Positions 1 to 7,848 of a stretch of DNA of 64,000 nt are shown here, one piece after another. A program made the position numbers and the translations under genes. The stretch comes from an uncultured Paraprevotella sp. (GTDB lineage: Bacteria > Bacteroidota > Bacteroidia > Bacteroidales > Bacteroidaceae), in assembly GCA_900548345.1 (NCBI GenBank), contig URKA01000001.1, forward strand, positions 62,001 to 126,000. The letters are read 5' to 3'. The stretch's first letter is position 1, and each line of letters begins with the position of its first letter. Under the pieces are notes generated by a model, which was given only the letters and a program-made list of their open reading frames with translations, was not told where the DNA came from and ran no database searches.

Positions 1-264
1 AATATCGTCAAAATTTCCTCCTCCTTGCATGAGTATAACTACATCAGAAGATATATCCTGCGGAACAAACGTATCATAGGACGACCTGTATATACATTTA
101 TGAGGAAGTTTTTCAAGAAATTGCTCGGTACCCTCCCAAATAAGTGTATCACCAGGGTTTTGATAGAAAGGTAAATCCAGAAACATGTAATCGGCATCAA
201 CCAAAGGACATAACGTCTTTTCTATCAACATCCTTAATCTTGTAATCGTCGTATCAAAGTTCAT
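1..264 (-). CDS. Polysaccharide pyruvyl transferase family protein (N-terminal part, cut by window edge)
   Basis: Only the first 88 codons are present; the gene runs off the left edge. The reading begins at an ATG at 264. The segment contains DLPFYQNPGDTLIWEG near residues 30-45 and VVILMQGGGNFDD near residues 75-87, which is the N-terminal pattern of the polysaccharide pyruvyl transferase family (CsaB/WcaK-like). Members add pyruvate ketals to sugars of surface polysaccharides, or in some cases act on related substrates. It is the last visible gene of the leftward glycosyltransferase operon, 10 bp after the preceding stop, and would be transcribed only when the invertible promoter at 2506-2689 faces left. 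The family call rests on the N-terminus alone. Confidence 0.8.
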   Translation of the reverse strand, partial: MNFDTTITRLRMLIEKTLCPLVDADYMFLDLPFYQNPGDTLIWEGTEQFLEKLPHKCIYRSSYDTFVPQDISSDVVILMQGGGNFDDI

Positions 265-274
265 TACTGAAATC

Positions 275-1372
275 CTATATCTCAAAATTATTGTAATCTA
301 ACCATTTACATCCAGTCAACTTATGAACAAGAACTTTTGCAAACCATCTCCGAAAAACTTTCATCACAATTTTCTCAGCATACCGCCATTTGTAATCCGG
401 CAATCTCAGATAATACTCCCTTCTCATATCTTCCGGCAAGAAATAGTGTGCATCACGAATCCGGTATTTCTTGTGCAAGAGTCCCCAAACGAATATACAC
501 CATAAAGAATAAGGTTGCTTATATATAAGGCCGAAATACTCATCCAATAATTCATCCGGAATGCGTACCTTCTTACAATAAGCATAGTCAAGATAAAATT
601 TCTCTTCTTCTATATAGGAATATACCAGCCTGTTCTTCAATAATCTATACTCTTCCGTCAATTGAATGATTGAGTCCAGTACAATCAAATAGGCTTTAAA
701 GTCCTTTTCCAACGAGACACCTGTCATAATGGAATTGGAACGTACATTATAAAGGTATGTCTTTTCATCAACCACAGACAGCGAATCCGCATTGCATGCA
801 CACAAAAAACTCCACAAACAGTCTTCATGAACCAATCCTTCCTTAAAGAACAAATGTTTCCGAATAACCAGTTCTCTCTTTATCAGTTTATTCCAGGCCA
901 TCTGATAAACCTTTTTCTCCATGAAAACCTTTAGCACCTGTTCTTTGCCATCAATAAAAGTTTCTTTCAGTTCCAACGGAGGGAAAGGAATATCCGAATT
1001 CCTCACTTCATAATCTCCCACAACTATATCAGAATCATACTGTTGCGCAGAGTCCACCAACAGTTCTATACATTCGGGAGTAATCTCATCATCGCTATCC
1101 ATAAAATAAAGATACCTTCCCGAACTATTTAAGATGCCTGTATTTCGTGCGGCAGACAATCCCCGGTTTATCGGATGATTCACAATCACAACATCCGCAG
1201 AATACTCATGCGTTTTAAGCACATCATCAATGACTTCCATGCTGTCATCTGTCGTCCGGTCATTCACTATAACGATTTCTACATCCTTATAAGTTTGTGC
1301 CAATACGGAAAGAATAGACTTCCGTACATACTGCGAGACATTATAAACAGGTATGATAACCGAAACTTTCAT
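275..1372 (-). CDS. Family 2 glycosyltransferase, leftward operon
   Basis: A 365-residue GT2 enzyme with the GT-A nucleotide-binding start MKVSVIIPVYNV, a VNDRTTDDS segment near residue 42 and the metal-binding FMDSDDEIT motif near residue 92. It probably transfers a sugar from a nucleotide sugar during surface glycan assembly at the inner membrane. I chose the ATG at 1372 because family members begin directly at MKVSVIIPVYN. An in-frame ATG at 1402 would overlap the upstream gene by 11 bp. The protein is a clear paralog of the product of 3705-4814 in the opposing operon, sharing long stretches such as the AWNKL and HLFFKEGL.HED regions. The sugar donor and acceptor cannot be deduced. Confidence 0.93.
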   Translation of the reverse strand: MKVSVIIPVYNVSQYVRKSILSVLAQTYKDVEIVIVNDRTTDDSMEVIDDVLKTHEYSADVVIVNHPINRGLSAARNTGILNSSGRYLYFMDSDDEITPECIELLVDSAQQYDSDIVVGDYEVRNSDIPFPPLELKETFIDGKEQVLKVFMEKKVYQMAWNKLIKRELVIRKHLFFKEGLVHEDCLWSFLCACNADSLSVVDEKTYLYNVRSNSIMTGVSLEKDFKAYLIVLDSIIQLTEEYRLLKNRLVYSYIEEEKFYLDYAYCKKVRIPDELLDEYFGLIYKQPYSLWCIFVWGLLHKKYRIRDAHYFLPEDMRREYYLRLPDYKWRYAEKIVMKVFRRWFAKVLVHKLTGCKWLDYNNFEI

Positions 1373-1391
1373 CACGCTAATTTCTATTTGA

Positions 1392-2447
1392 TTAAAAACC
1401 ATCCTTCAGAAGCTGGAAAGAAGTAATCTTATACTTTCTTTGTAACCTTCTTATTTTCCGTTGAGCAAACATCTTCATAAAAGAAGTGTATATTCCAGAA
1501 TAACAAGACCTTGCATGGACAATAAGCCACATTTCCACACGGTTCTTGAGTTTAAAATGCCTTCTTTTACCCTTCATCGACAATTCTTTCAGCAATGTAA
1601 TCAGCTTATAAATAATCATCTTCATTTCTTCTGTCTGGGGGAGCAAAACAAATGTCTTGAAAGAGCGAATGCCTTTTCTTGCCGTTCCATCGTAAAATTT
1701 GCGACAGGAATAATTCACGCCCAACAACAGAAGACTCCGCTCTGCATCAAGCTGAAAATGTGCCAGTTCCTTTTCCGGTGTATACACCGAATTCATCAAA
1801 CTGCCTTCTCTCTGAAAATAATAATATAACGGAACGCAATACACACAAATCCGTTCCACTTCCATGAAATATTTCATCAAAATAAAGGCATCCTCGTAAT
1901 GACAAGATGTCATCACATGCTTCAGTAATACTTCACGCTTATAAAACTTATTCCATAATTCCGTGCCAATCCTATCGTAAGTACTCATCCTATACAAGGC
2001 ATCGTACTTATCCCATATTATCTTTTCATTATCAACCGGCCAAGGTGTGTTAACTTTCCCGTTCTCGTAACAAAAATAATATTGGCAACAAACGATAGAA
2101 CACCCCGTTTCTTCCATTACGGAATAAAGCGAAGAAATAAAGTCCGGCGTCACCCAATCGTCCCCATCCACAAAACCTATAATATTCCCTGAAGCCTTGT
2201 CAATTCCAACCTGTCTTGTCTCTCCCGCACCCTTATTATCTACATTCCTGAAATATCTAAACCGCCCATCACTTTCCACAAATCTTTTACAGACATCTGA
2301 AGAGTTGTCCGTAGAACAATCATCAACCATGATGACCTCCATATTAGAATAAGTTTGACCAACCAATGACGTCAAGCAACGTTCAAGATACAGCCCAACG
2401 TTATAAACAGGAATAATTATACTAATTAAAGGAGTGTCCGATGTCAT
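1392..2447 (-). CDS. Family 2 glycosyltransferase, first gene of leftward operon
   Basis: A 351-residue GT2 enzyme. The catalytic domain opens with PLISIIIPVYNVGLYLERCL, followed by VDDCSTDNS and the FVDGDDWVTPD metal-binding motif near residue 90. The frame stays open upstream to 2585, but that extension runs through the invertible promoter segment, so I place the start at the ATG at 2447. It is the first gene after the left inverted repeat and is followed by a second GT2 gene 19 bp downstream. In the orientation sequenced it has no evident promoter of its own. If the 2506-2689 segment inverted, the promoter would sit about 85 nt upstream of this start. The specific sugar is unknown. Confidence 0.92.
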   Translation of the reverse strand: MTSDTPLISIIIPVYNVGLYLERCLTSLVGQTYSNMEVIMVDDCSTDNSSDVCKRFVESDGRFRYFRNVDNKGAGETRQVGIDKASGNIIGFVDGDDWVTPDFISSLYSVMEETGCSIVCCQYYFCYENGKVNTPWPVDNEKIIWDKYDALYRMSTYDRIGTELWNKFYKREVLLKHVMTSCHYEDAFILMKYFMEVERICVYCVPLYYYFQREGSLMNSVYTPEKELAHFQLDAERSLLLLGVNYSCRKFYDGTARKGIRSFKTFVLLPQTEEMKMIIYKLITLLKELSMKGKRRHFKLKNRVEMWLIVHARSCYSGIYTSFMKMFAQRKIRRLQRKYKITSFQLLKDGF

Positions 2448-2505
2448 AGATATTATTTTTATGTTAGAAGTATAGGCCCACCTGCATTGAATGACCAAAT
2501 TGATT

Positions 2506-2689
2506 GTTCTCTTCATAAGAGAGCCATCTAATATGTAATTTGTTGTATCACATAATCTTACAAAATCAGATTCAAAAACAAACACAACAAAACACTATCG
2601 TTTCTTGTATTTCACATTATTGTTTTTTTGTTATTACCAATTAATTATGTATCTTTGCCTGTATTAGATGGCTCTCTTATGAAGAGAAC
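2506..2689. other. Invertible promoter segment with 28-bp perfect inverted repeats
   Basis: The left arm (2506-2533) and right arm (2662-2689) are exact reverse complements over 28 bp. The match ends abruptly on both sides, and the arms enclose a 128-bp spacer holding one strong promoter facing right. Each arm has an inner palindrome, TCTCTT-3-AAGAGA. Divergent glycosyltransferase operons lie on both sides, 59 bp (left) and 45 bp (right) away. Known Bacteroides capsule loci use this layout, with site-specific recombinases such as Mpi or Tsr enzymes flipping the promoter. No recombinase gene is in the window, so the enzyme would act in trans. Inversion itself is inferred from the repeats. Confidence 0.88.
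2627..2657 (+). promoter_or_regulatory. Consensus Bacteroides promoter inside the invertible segment
   Basis: TTTG at 2627-2630, a 19-bp spacer, then TATCTTTG at 2650-2657 fit the Bacteroidota -33/-7 consensus exactly. Transcription would begin near 2664, inside the right repeat arm, giving a leader of about 70 nt before the gene at 2734. Because it lies between the inverted repeats, it would serve the leftward operon after inversion. Confidence 0.88.
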
Positions 2690-2733
2690 TTCTGTTTTTT
2701 TAATTCTTTTCGTAAAGACATAAATAAAAAACC

Positions 2734-3708
2734 ATGCTTCATAAAAGCGACCATATAGCGAAAAAAGAAGCACTTGTTTCCGTAATAGTGCCTAATTATA
2801 ATTATGCTCATTTTTTATGTCAAAGAATAGACACAATTCTAAACCAGACATATAAAAATATAGAAATCATTATTTTAGACGATTGCTCTACAGATAATAG
2901 CCGCACCGTAATTGAATCTTATCGCCACTGCGACAAAATTAAAAAAATCGAATACAACAGTTGCAACAGCGGCTCTACATTCAAACAATGGCAGAAAGGA
3001 TTTCTAATGGCTAAGGGGGATTTCATCTGGATTGCCGAATGTGACGACTATGCAGACCCATGCTTTCTGGAAAAAATCGTACCTGTCATGCAAAATGACA
3101 AAGAAATCAAGATTGGCTTCTCAAATTCATATTGGGTCACACCCGAATCGACATTCATCAACCACGACTATACCATTTCATCTCTCCAAAAAGTTTACAA
3201 CGGCAAAAAATTTGTCAGACAACATCTAATGAAAGAGAATTATATTTATAATGCAAGCATGGCTGTATTCAGAAAAGATGCGCTAAAATATGTCGACCCA
3301 AACTTTATCAACTACAAGTCATGTGGAGACAAACTGTTTTGGGGAAGCATGGCCGCATCTGGCAAGGTACTCTATCATTGCGAACCATTAAATCATTTTA
3401 GAATACATTCGACAAAGGTCACGACAAAGTCCATTGCCAACGGAGTGTTGTTCCACGAAGAGTACGAATTATTCAAAAAGAACATCCAGAACGGATACAT
3501 CACTATAAAAAACCGCTGGCAAACTGTAGCGTATTTCCAACAATACGTTATGCGGATGAAAACCAGCTTCTTGACACAAGACATCTATAACACGTGCTTG
3601 GATTTATGGCGAAAAGAAGCAGACTACAAAAACAAGGAACTACCTTTCCTGTATCGTCTTTTATGCTTTTTCAAGGTCAGGTTGAACAAACAAAGAAAGA
3701 ATATATGA
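2734..3708 (+). CDS. Family 2 glycosyltransferase, first gene of rightward operon
   Basis: A 324-residue GT2 protein opening with LVSVIVPNYNYAHFLCQRID, then LDDCSTDNS near residue 52 and WIAECDDYADP near residue 102, which provides the metal-coordinating acidic residues. It resembles the product of 12915-13898 (PNYNYAGYLRERID, WIAEADDLAEP), so the two are paralogs. It is the first gene behind the right repeat arm of the invertible promoter and is presumably expressed in the orientation sequenced. Its stop overlaps the next start as ATGA, indicating translational coupling. Codon usage is strikingly AT-rich compared with the housekeeping genes downstream, typical of variable surface-glycan loci. 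The transferred sugar is unknown. Confidence 0.93.
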   Translation: MLHKSDHIAKKEALVSVIVPNYNYAHFLCQRIDTILNQTYKNIEIIILDDCSTDNSRTVIESYRHCDKIKKIEYNSCNSGSTFKQWQKGFLMAKGDFIWIAECDDYADPCFLEKIVPVMQNDKEIKIGFSNSYWVTPESTFINHDYTISSLQKVYNGKKFVRQHLMKENYIYNASMAVFRKDALKYVDPNFINYKSCGDKLFWGSMAASGKVLYHCEPLNHFRIHSTKVTTKSIANGVLFHEEYELFKKNIQNGYITIKNRWQTVAYFQQYVMRMKTSFLTQDIYNTCLDLWRKEADYKNKELPFLYRLLCFFKVRLNKQRKNI

Positions 3709-4814
3709 AAGTATCCATCATCATACCTGTTTACAATGTATCTGCGTATATAAAAGATTGCATTACATCCGTATTCAATCAAACATACAAGGATTTGGAA
3801 GTCATAATAGTCAATGACAAGACAACAGATGACAGCATGAGAATCATACATTCATTATTGCAGGATAACCATATCCCATTTCCTGTGAAAATTGTAGAAC
3901 ATGATACCAACAAAGGCTTGTCATCTGCACGCAATACCGGCATACGCCATTCCACAGGGCAATACATTTATTTTCTGGACAGCGATGATGAAATCACAGC
4001 CGACTGCATAGAAACCTTGGCCACCCCACTACTGAAAGAGCCACATACCGACATTGTAATAGGCGATTACAAAGTCACCAACTCTGACAGCTTTTTCCCA
4101 CCTTTAAAATTAAAAGATTCTTTTCTGAAAGGACATGCCACGATAGTGAAAGCATACATGAAAGAAAAAATCTATGTAATGGCTTGGAATAAATTAACCC
4201 GGAAAGAATTTATCACAAAAAACCATCTGTTCTTCAAAGAAGGGTTGATACACGAAGATGTATTGTGGAGTTTTCAGTGCATGTGCAAAGCCAAAATGGT
4301 CGGCATCGTTAAAAAAACGACCTATATATATAAGATTCATCCTGCCTCTATCAAAACTGGCACAAGATTCTCAAAAGACTACGAAGCTAATAAAACCGTC
4401 ATAACAGGCCTTGTGGATTTCGCAGTACACCATCGGCTGCTAAACAACAAATACGTATCCTCTTATATAGAAGAGGAGAAAGTTCGTTTGATGTATTCCT
4501 GCATACATGCCAATGCAGAGAAAGACGTCTATAAACTTCCGTTATACGATTTTGTCCGGAATCTACCTCATGCAAATCTCGCAAGACTCCTGTCATGGGA
4601 TTTCTTTAGCATAAAGAAACTTATACGGGACGCACATTATTATATATTGTCTTACGAAAACGGCATGAACTATTTCTGGAGCATTCCTGATTTATGGATA
4701 TATAAGAAAACCGCTTTTATGCAAGCACGATTTTATGCTTGGTTCCTGACGATCTTGTTTTGCCGCATCTTCCTCATAAAAAAAATCCGAATGTTAGAAC
4801 CATCAAGATGCTGA
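3705..4814 (+). CDS. Family 2 glycosyltransferase, rightward operon
   Basis: A 369-residue GT2 enzyme with MKVSIIIPVYNVSAYIKDC at its start, VNDKTTDDS near residue 42 and the FLDSDDEITAD metal motif near residue 90. The start at 3705 gives an ATGA overlap with the preceding stop. A longer open frame back to 3594 lies inside the previous gene and is rejected. It is a close paralog of the product of 275-1372 on the other side of the invertible promoter, matching through the GDYKVTNSD, AWNKLTRKE and SYIEEEK regions. The two operons may therefore install related but different sugars. Donor specificity is not predictable. Confidence 0.93.
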   Translation: MKVSIIIPVYNVSAYIKDCITSVFNQTYKDLEVIIVNDKTTDDSMRIIHSLLQDNHIPFPVKIVEHDTNKGLSSARNTGIRHSTGQYIYFLDSDDEITADCIETLATPLLKEPHTDIVIGDYKVTNSDSFFPPLKLKDSFLKGHATIVKAYMKEKIYVMAWNKLTRKEFITKNHLFFKEGLIHEDVLWSFQCMCKAKMVGIVKKTTYIYKIHPASIKTGTRFSKDYEANKTVITGLVDFAVHHRLLNNKYVSSYIEEEKVRLMYSCIHANAEKDVYKLPLYDFVRNLPHANLARLLSWDFFSIKKLIRDAHYYILSYENGMNYFWSIPDLWIYKKTAFMQARFYAWFLTILFCRIFLIKKIRMLEPSRC

Positions 4815-4857
4815 CACGCCAGCTATCTTTTGCCATTCATATTTAATCACAAAAAAC

Positions 4858-6180
4858 ATGAAAATACTATTTATCTTACCTTATATACCCTATCCATTGA
4901 ATTCCGGCGGCAACCAAGCCACCTACAACATGATAAATAAAATAAAGGAATCATATAATGTTTCCTTACTTTTGCGCGTAGAGACAGAAAGTGACGAACA
5001 AGCCATAAGCAGCCTTCAGGAAAGATGGAAAGATGTATGCTTCTTTTTATATCGCCCCCAAAATACACAAAAAGAAACATCCGCCATAGAAACATATCCA
5101 AAAACGTTTTCATTCCGTTTTTTTGATGCTATACAGCGTTCTATGGAGCGGAAAACAACACGAAGAATACAAAAATACAGACAAGAGATAACAAAAACAC
5201 AAAACAAGACATGCGATTTGGTACGACAATTTTCATGCCTGAATAAAGATACACTCAACATACCATCCAACTATTTAAATTACGTACATAAAATATCAAG
5301 ACAAGGATTTGACCTGATACAAGTCGAATTCTACGAATGCCTGCCATTGGTATACATTCTGCCAGAAACGGCTATCAAAGTATTTGTCCAGCATGAAATT
5401 CGTTTTATCCGAAACGAAAATGAAATCAATCTGTTTGCTGAACAGAAGCCCAATGATATTTATCGGCTACAAATACAAAAAGGAATAGAGCTAAACGCTT
5501 TATCTCATTACGATGCCATTATATCACTGACCGAGAAAGACAAAAATATCATGTTGAAGGAATGCCCGTCACTGAATATATACGTATCACCGGCCATGAT
5601 ATCCCTGCCAAAGATTCATACAAATTTCAGCCCTGCAAAAGAACTGGTATTCATCGGCAGCGGCTCTCACTTTCCAAACGCAGATGGCCTTATTTGGTTT
5701 TGCAAGAATGTACTGCCAATATTACGTAAAGAAGAAAAAACAATAAATTTGAACGTTGTAGGAGTATGGGATGAGGAGATCAGAACACTCATCAAGAACA
5801 TCTGTCACGAAGTTCATTTTACAGGGTTTATAGATGACTTGTCCGGTTTCCTTTCAGGAAAAATATCCATTGTACCCATCCGAATCGGCAGTGGTATGAG
5901 AATGAAGATTTTAGATTCCATCATGTCTTTCTCGCCTATTGTCACTACATCCAAAGGGTGCGAGGGACTGCCTCTTATCCACAAACAAAACTGCTTGATT
6001 GCAGATAATCCAGAAGATTTTGCACATGCAACGAAAACGCTGATGAACAACATCAACCTGCAGAAACAATATGCAGACAAAATTCATGCCGATTTCACCA
6101 CAGTCTTTCAGGTAAACAACCTGCTGGAAAGAAGAATGAATTTTTATAAGATGTTCGACCCGCCAACTCCCACAAAATAA
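4858..6180 (+). CDS. Family 4-type (group 1) glycosyltransferase
   Basis: A 440-residue GT-B fold enzyme. The N-terminal domain starts with MKILFILPYIPYPLNSGGNQ, a common acceptor-domain opening with a glycine-rich loop. The C-terminal domain has LVFIGSGSHFPNADGLIWF near residue 265 and PIRIGSGMRMKILDSIMS near residue 340, the nucleotide-sugar binding region with its Lys and acidic residues. It would act as a retaining transferase at the inner membrane in polysaccharide assembly. It lies 43 bp after the previous gene and 14 bp before the next, within the rightward operon. The central region around residues 95-125 is lysine- and arginine-rich and not recognised. Substrate unknown. Confidence 0.88.
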   Translation: MKILFILPYIPYPLNSGGNQATYNMINKIKESYNVSLLLRVETESDEQAISSLQERWKDVCFFLYRPQNTQKETSAIETYPKTFSFRFFDAIQRSMERKTTRRIQKYRQEITKTQNKTCDLVRQFSCLNKDTLNIPSNYLNYVHKISRQGFDLIQVEFYECLPLVYILPETAIKVFVQHEIRFIRNENEINLFAEQKPNDIYRLQIQKGIELNALSHYDAIISLTEKDKNIMLKECPSLNIYVSPAMISLPKIHTNFSPAKELVFIGSGSHFPNADGLIWFCKNVLPILRKEEKTINLNVVGVWDEEIRTLIKNICHEVHFTGFIDDLSGFLSGKISIVPIRIGSGMRMKILDSIMSFSPIVTTSKGCEGLPLIHKQNCLIADNPEDFAHATKTLMNNINLQKQYADKIHADFTTVFQVNNLLERRMNFYKMFDPPTPTK

Positions 6181-6194
6181 TACCTATATATAAT

Positions 6195-7367
6195 ATGAGG
6201 ATACTTACCGGAAATAATCATTTGCAGAAGACCGGCGGAACGGAGAATTTCACATTTGCACTTTCCGTAGAACTGAAAAGACTTGGCCACGAAGTGGAAT
6301 ATTTCACTTTTGAGAAAGGAGAGATTTCGGACAAATTAGAGGATGCCGGGATACCTTTTATGTCACACAACGAATATGATTTGATATTGGCAAATCACAA
6401 TACCGTTGTGGAATATTTATGGCCTTACGGGTATATTATCCAAACCTGCCACGGTACAGTACCTGACCTTGAACAACCCTCACCATTTGCAGACCGGTTC
6501 GTCTGTGTAACGGAAGAAGTAAGAAACCACCTCAAAAGCAAAGGATTAAGAGGTGATGTAATTCTCAACGGAATCGATTGTAACCGTTTTGCCCCACATA
6601 CTGCAATCCATCCGCAACTAACAAGTGTGCTATCCTTAAGCCAGTCGGACGAACTCAATACCTTCATCAAATCATGTTGTGAAAATATCGGTGTCAGTTT
6701 CATGTCATGCAACAAGTTCACCGACAATGTATGGGAAATAGAAAAGGACATCAACAAGGCTGACCTTGTTGTCGGCATCGGAAGATCGCTTTACGATGCA
6801 ATGGCCTGCGGACGCTGTATCATCTCTTATGACAACAGATCTTATGTCAACGAATCTATCGGCGATGGATATATTACAAGCGACAATATAGAAAAAAGTA
6901 TCTGGTATAATTGTTCGGGGAGAGGACTTCACAAGACTTTCACAAAAGAAGAATTCATTGCGGAACTGAAGAAATACAATCCATCCGACGGACAATGGGC
7001 AAGAGAATATGCTCTTGAACATCTTAATGTTGCTGTTACGGTTCAACATTATCTATCACTTTATTCTTTGCATGAACGGACGGGAGAAGATTCTTTATAT
7101 CTTCGCAGCAAAAAGAATCTGATGCTCTTGGAGAAAAAAAAGATAATGAAGAATGAAATGGAATTATACAAGAAATACAATAAAGCAAAAGAAACAAATG
7201 CAACTTTAACCGAACAAAACAGATTACTTCATGAGCAGCTCCAAATGTCCGACCAACAAAAACAACGACTGGCTTGGAAGAATAAAAAGCATCTCAGGTG
7301 GGTTCGCCTGCTCGGCTTATCAAGTATTATACTGATTATTGTCATTATCATTCTGCTTTTTAATTAA
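6195..7367 (+). CDS. Glycosyltransferase-like protein with C-terminal coiled coil and membrane anchor
   Basis: A 390-residue protein. The N-terminal part (MRILTGNNHLQKTGGTENFT; DLILANHNTVVEYLWPYG) and the VCVTEEVRNHLKSKG and VILNGIDCNRF segments look like a GT4-type fold. The donor domain (about residues 130-270) is shortened, and the usual catalytic E-x7-E pattern is not obvious. Residues about 290-360 are charged and heptad-like, ending in a single hydrophobic helix near 368-389. This predicts a coiled coil followed by a tail anchor in the inner membrane. It is the last gene of the rightward operon, followed by repeat elements. It could be an active enzyme or a glycosyltransferase-derived scaffold. 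Confidence 0.75.
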   Translation: MRILTGNNHLQKTGGTENFTFALSVELKRLGHEVEYFTFEKGEISDKLEDAGIPFMSHNEYDLILANHNTVVEYLWPYGYIIQTCHGTVPDLEQPSPFADRFVCVTEEVRNHLKSKGLRGDVILNGIDCNRFAPHTAIHPQLTSVLSLSQSDELNTFIKSCCENIGVSFMSCNKFTDNVWEIEKDINKADLVVGIGRSLYDAMACGRCIISYDNRSYVNESIGDGYITSDNIEKSIWYNCSGRGLHKTFTKEEFIAELKKYNPSDGQWAREYALEHLNVAVTVQHYLSLYSLHERTGEDSLYLRSKKNLMLLEKKKIMKNEMELYKKYNKAKETNATLTEQNRLLHEQLQMSDQQKQRLAWKNKKHLRWVRLLGLSSIILIIVIIILLFN

Positions 7368-7482
7368 AGGACGGATAGAACGCCCTGAAACTACTTGTCT
7401 TAATATTTCATCTGTTCACAGACAGGAACTATCTGATAGCATCTCAAGCCAACTCATAAAAGCGGCCCGCCCCGACTTTCCT

Positions 7483-7708
7483 TCGCGCGCGCGTACAACA
7501 GGAGTTTTCCGAAAATACCCTTCAGGGGTTCAGACTTATTGATTTACAACAAATTAATGATTACACATCATTCAGCATACCTTCATGCGGAAGGCCATAC
7601 TTTTTTACATAAAATGAAAGGGGAAGCATCACATAATCCACTGACATACAAATAGTCTGAACCCTTGAAGGGTATTTTCGGAAAACTCCTTGTAGTATAC
7701 GCGCGAGG
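7483..7708. repeat. MITE-like palindromic element (copy A)
   Basis: Inverted arms at 7500-7536 and 7654-7690 match at 36 of 37 positions (core GGGTATTTTCGGAAAACTCC). The similarity extends outward through a GC-rich cgcgcg tract on each side. The roughly 117-bp centre has no convincing reading frame. A diverged relative is at 37886-38025, sharing the inner motif ctgacatacaaa followed by tctgaaccc. It fills most of the 480-bp gap between the rightward glycan operon and the ABC transporter. Whether it is a non-autonomous transposable element or a structured RNA is not decided. Confidence 0.7.
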
Positions 7709-7751
7709 AATGATGACAGCAAAGGACGAAATTGTTCACCTGTCCAGAATC

Positions 7752-7795
7752 AAACGCAGACCTGTGACCGTTTCATCGCACACAGGTCTGCGTTT
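7752..7795 (-). terminator. Hairpin after the ABC transporter gene
   Basis: A perfect 15-bp stem (7752-7766 with 7781-7795, core GCAGACCTGTG) and a 14-nt loop lie about 54 bp past the stop of the minus-strand ABC transporter. The same core palindrome follows the rnr gene at 49655-49700. There is no long U tract, so termination is inferred from position and stem strength. Confidence 0.6.
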
Positions 7796-7848
7796 CACGC
7801 CCGATTCGGGCAAATATTTTGTTGCATATTTTGCCTTTAAGAATACTC

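Noticed and set aside
2448..2585. N-terminal extension of the GT2 gene to 2585
   Set aside because: It would encode the inverted repeat and promoter spacer as protein and adds no conserved residues.
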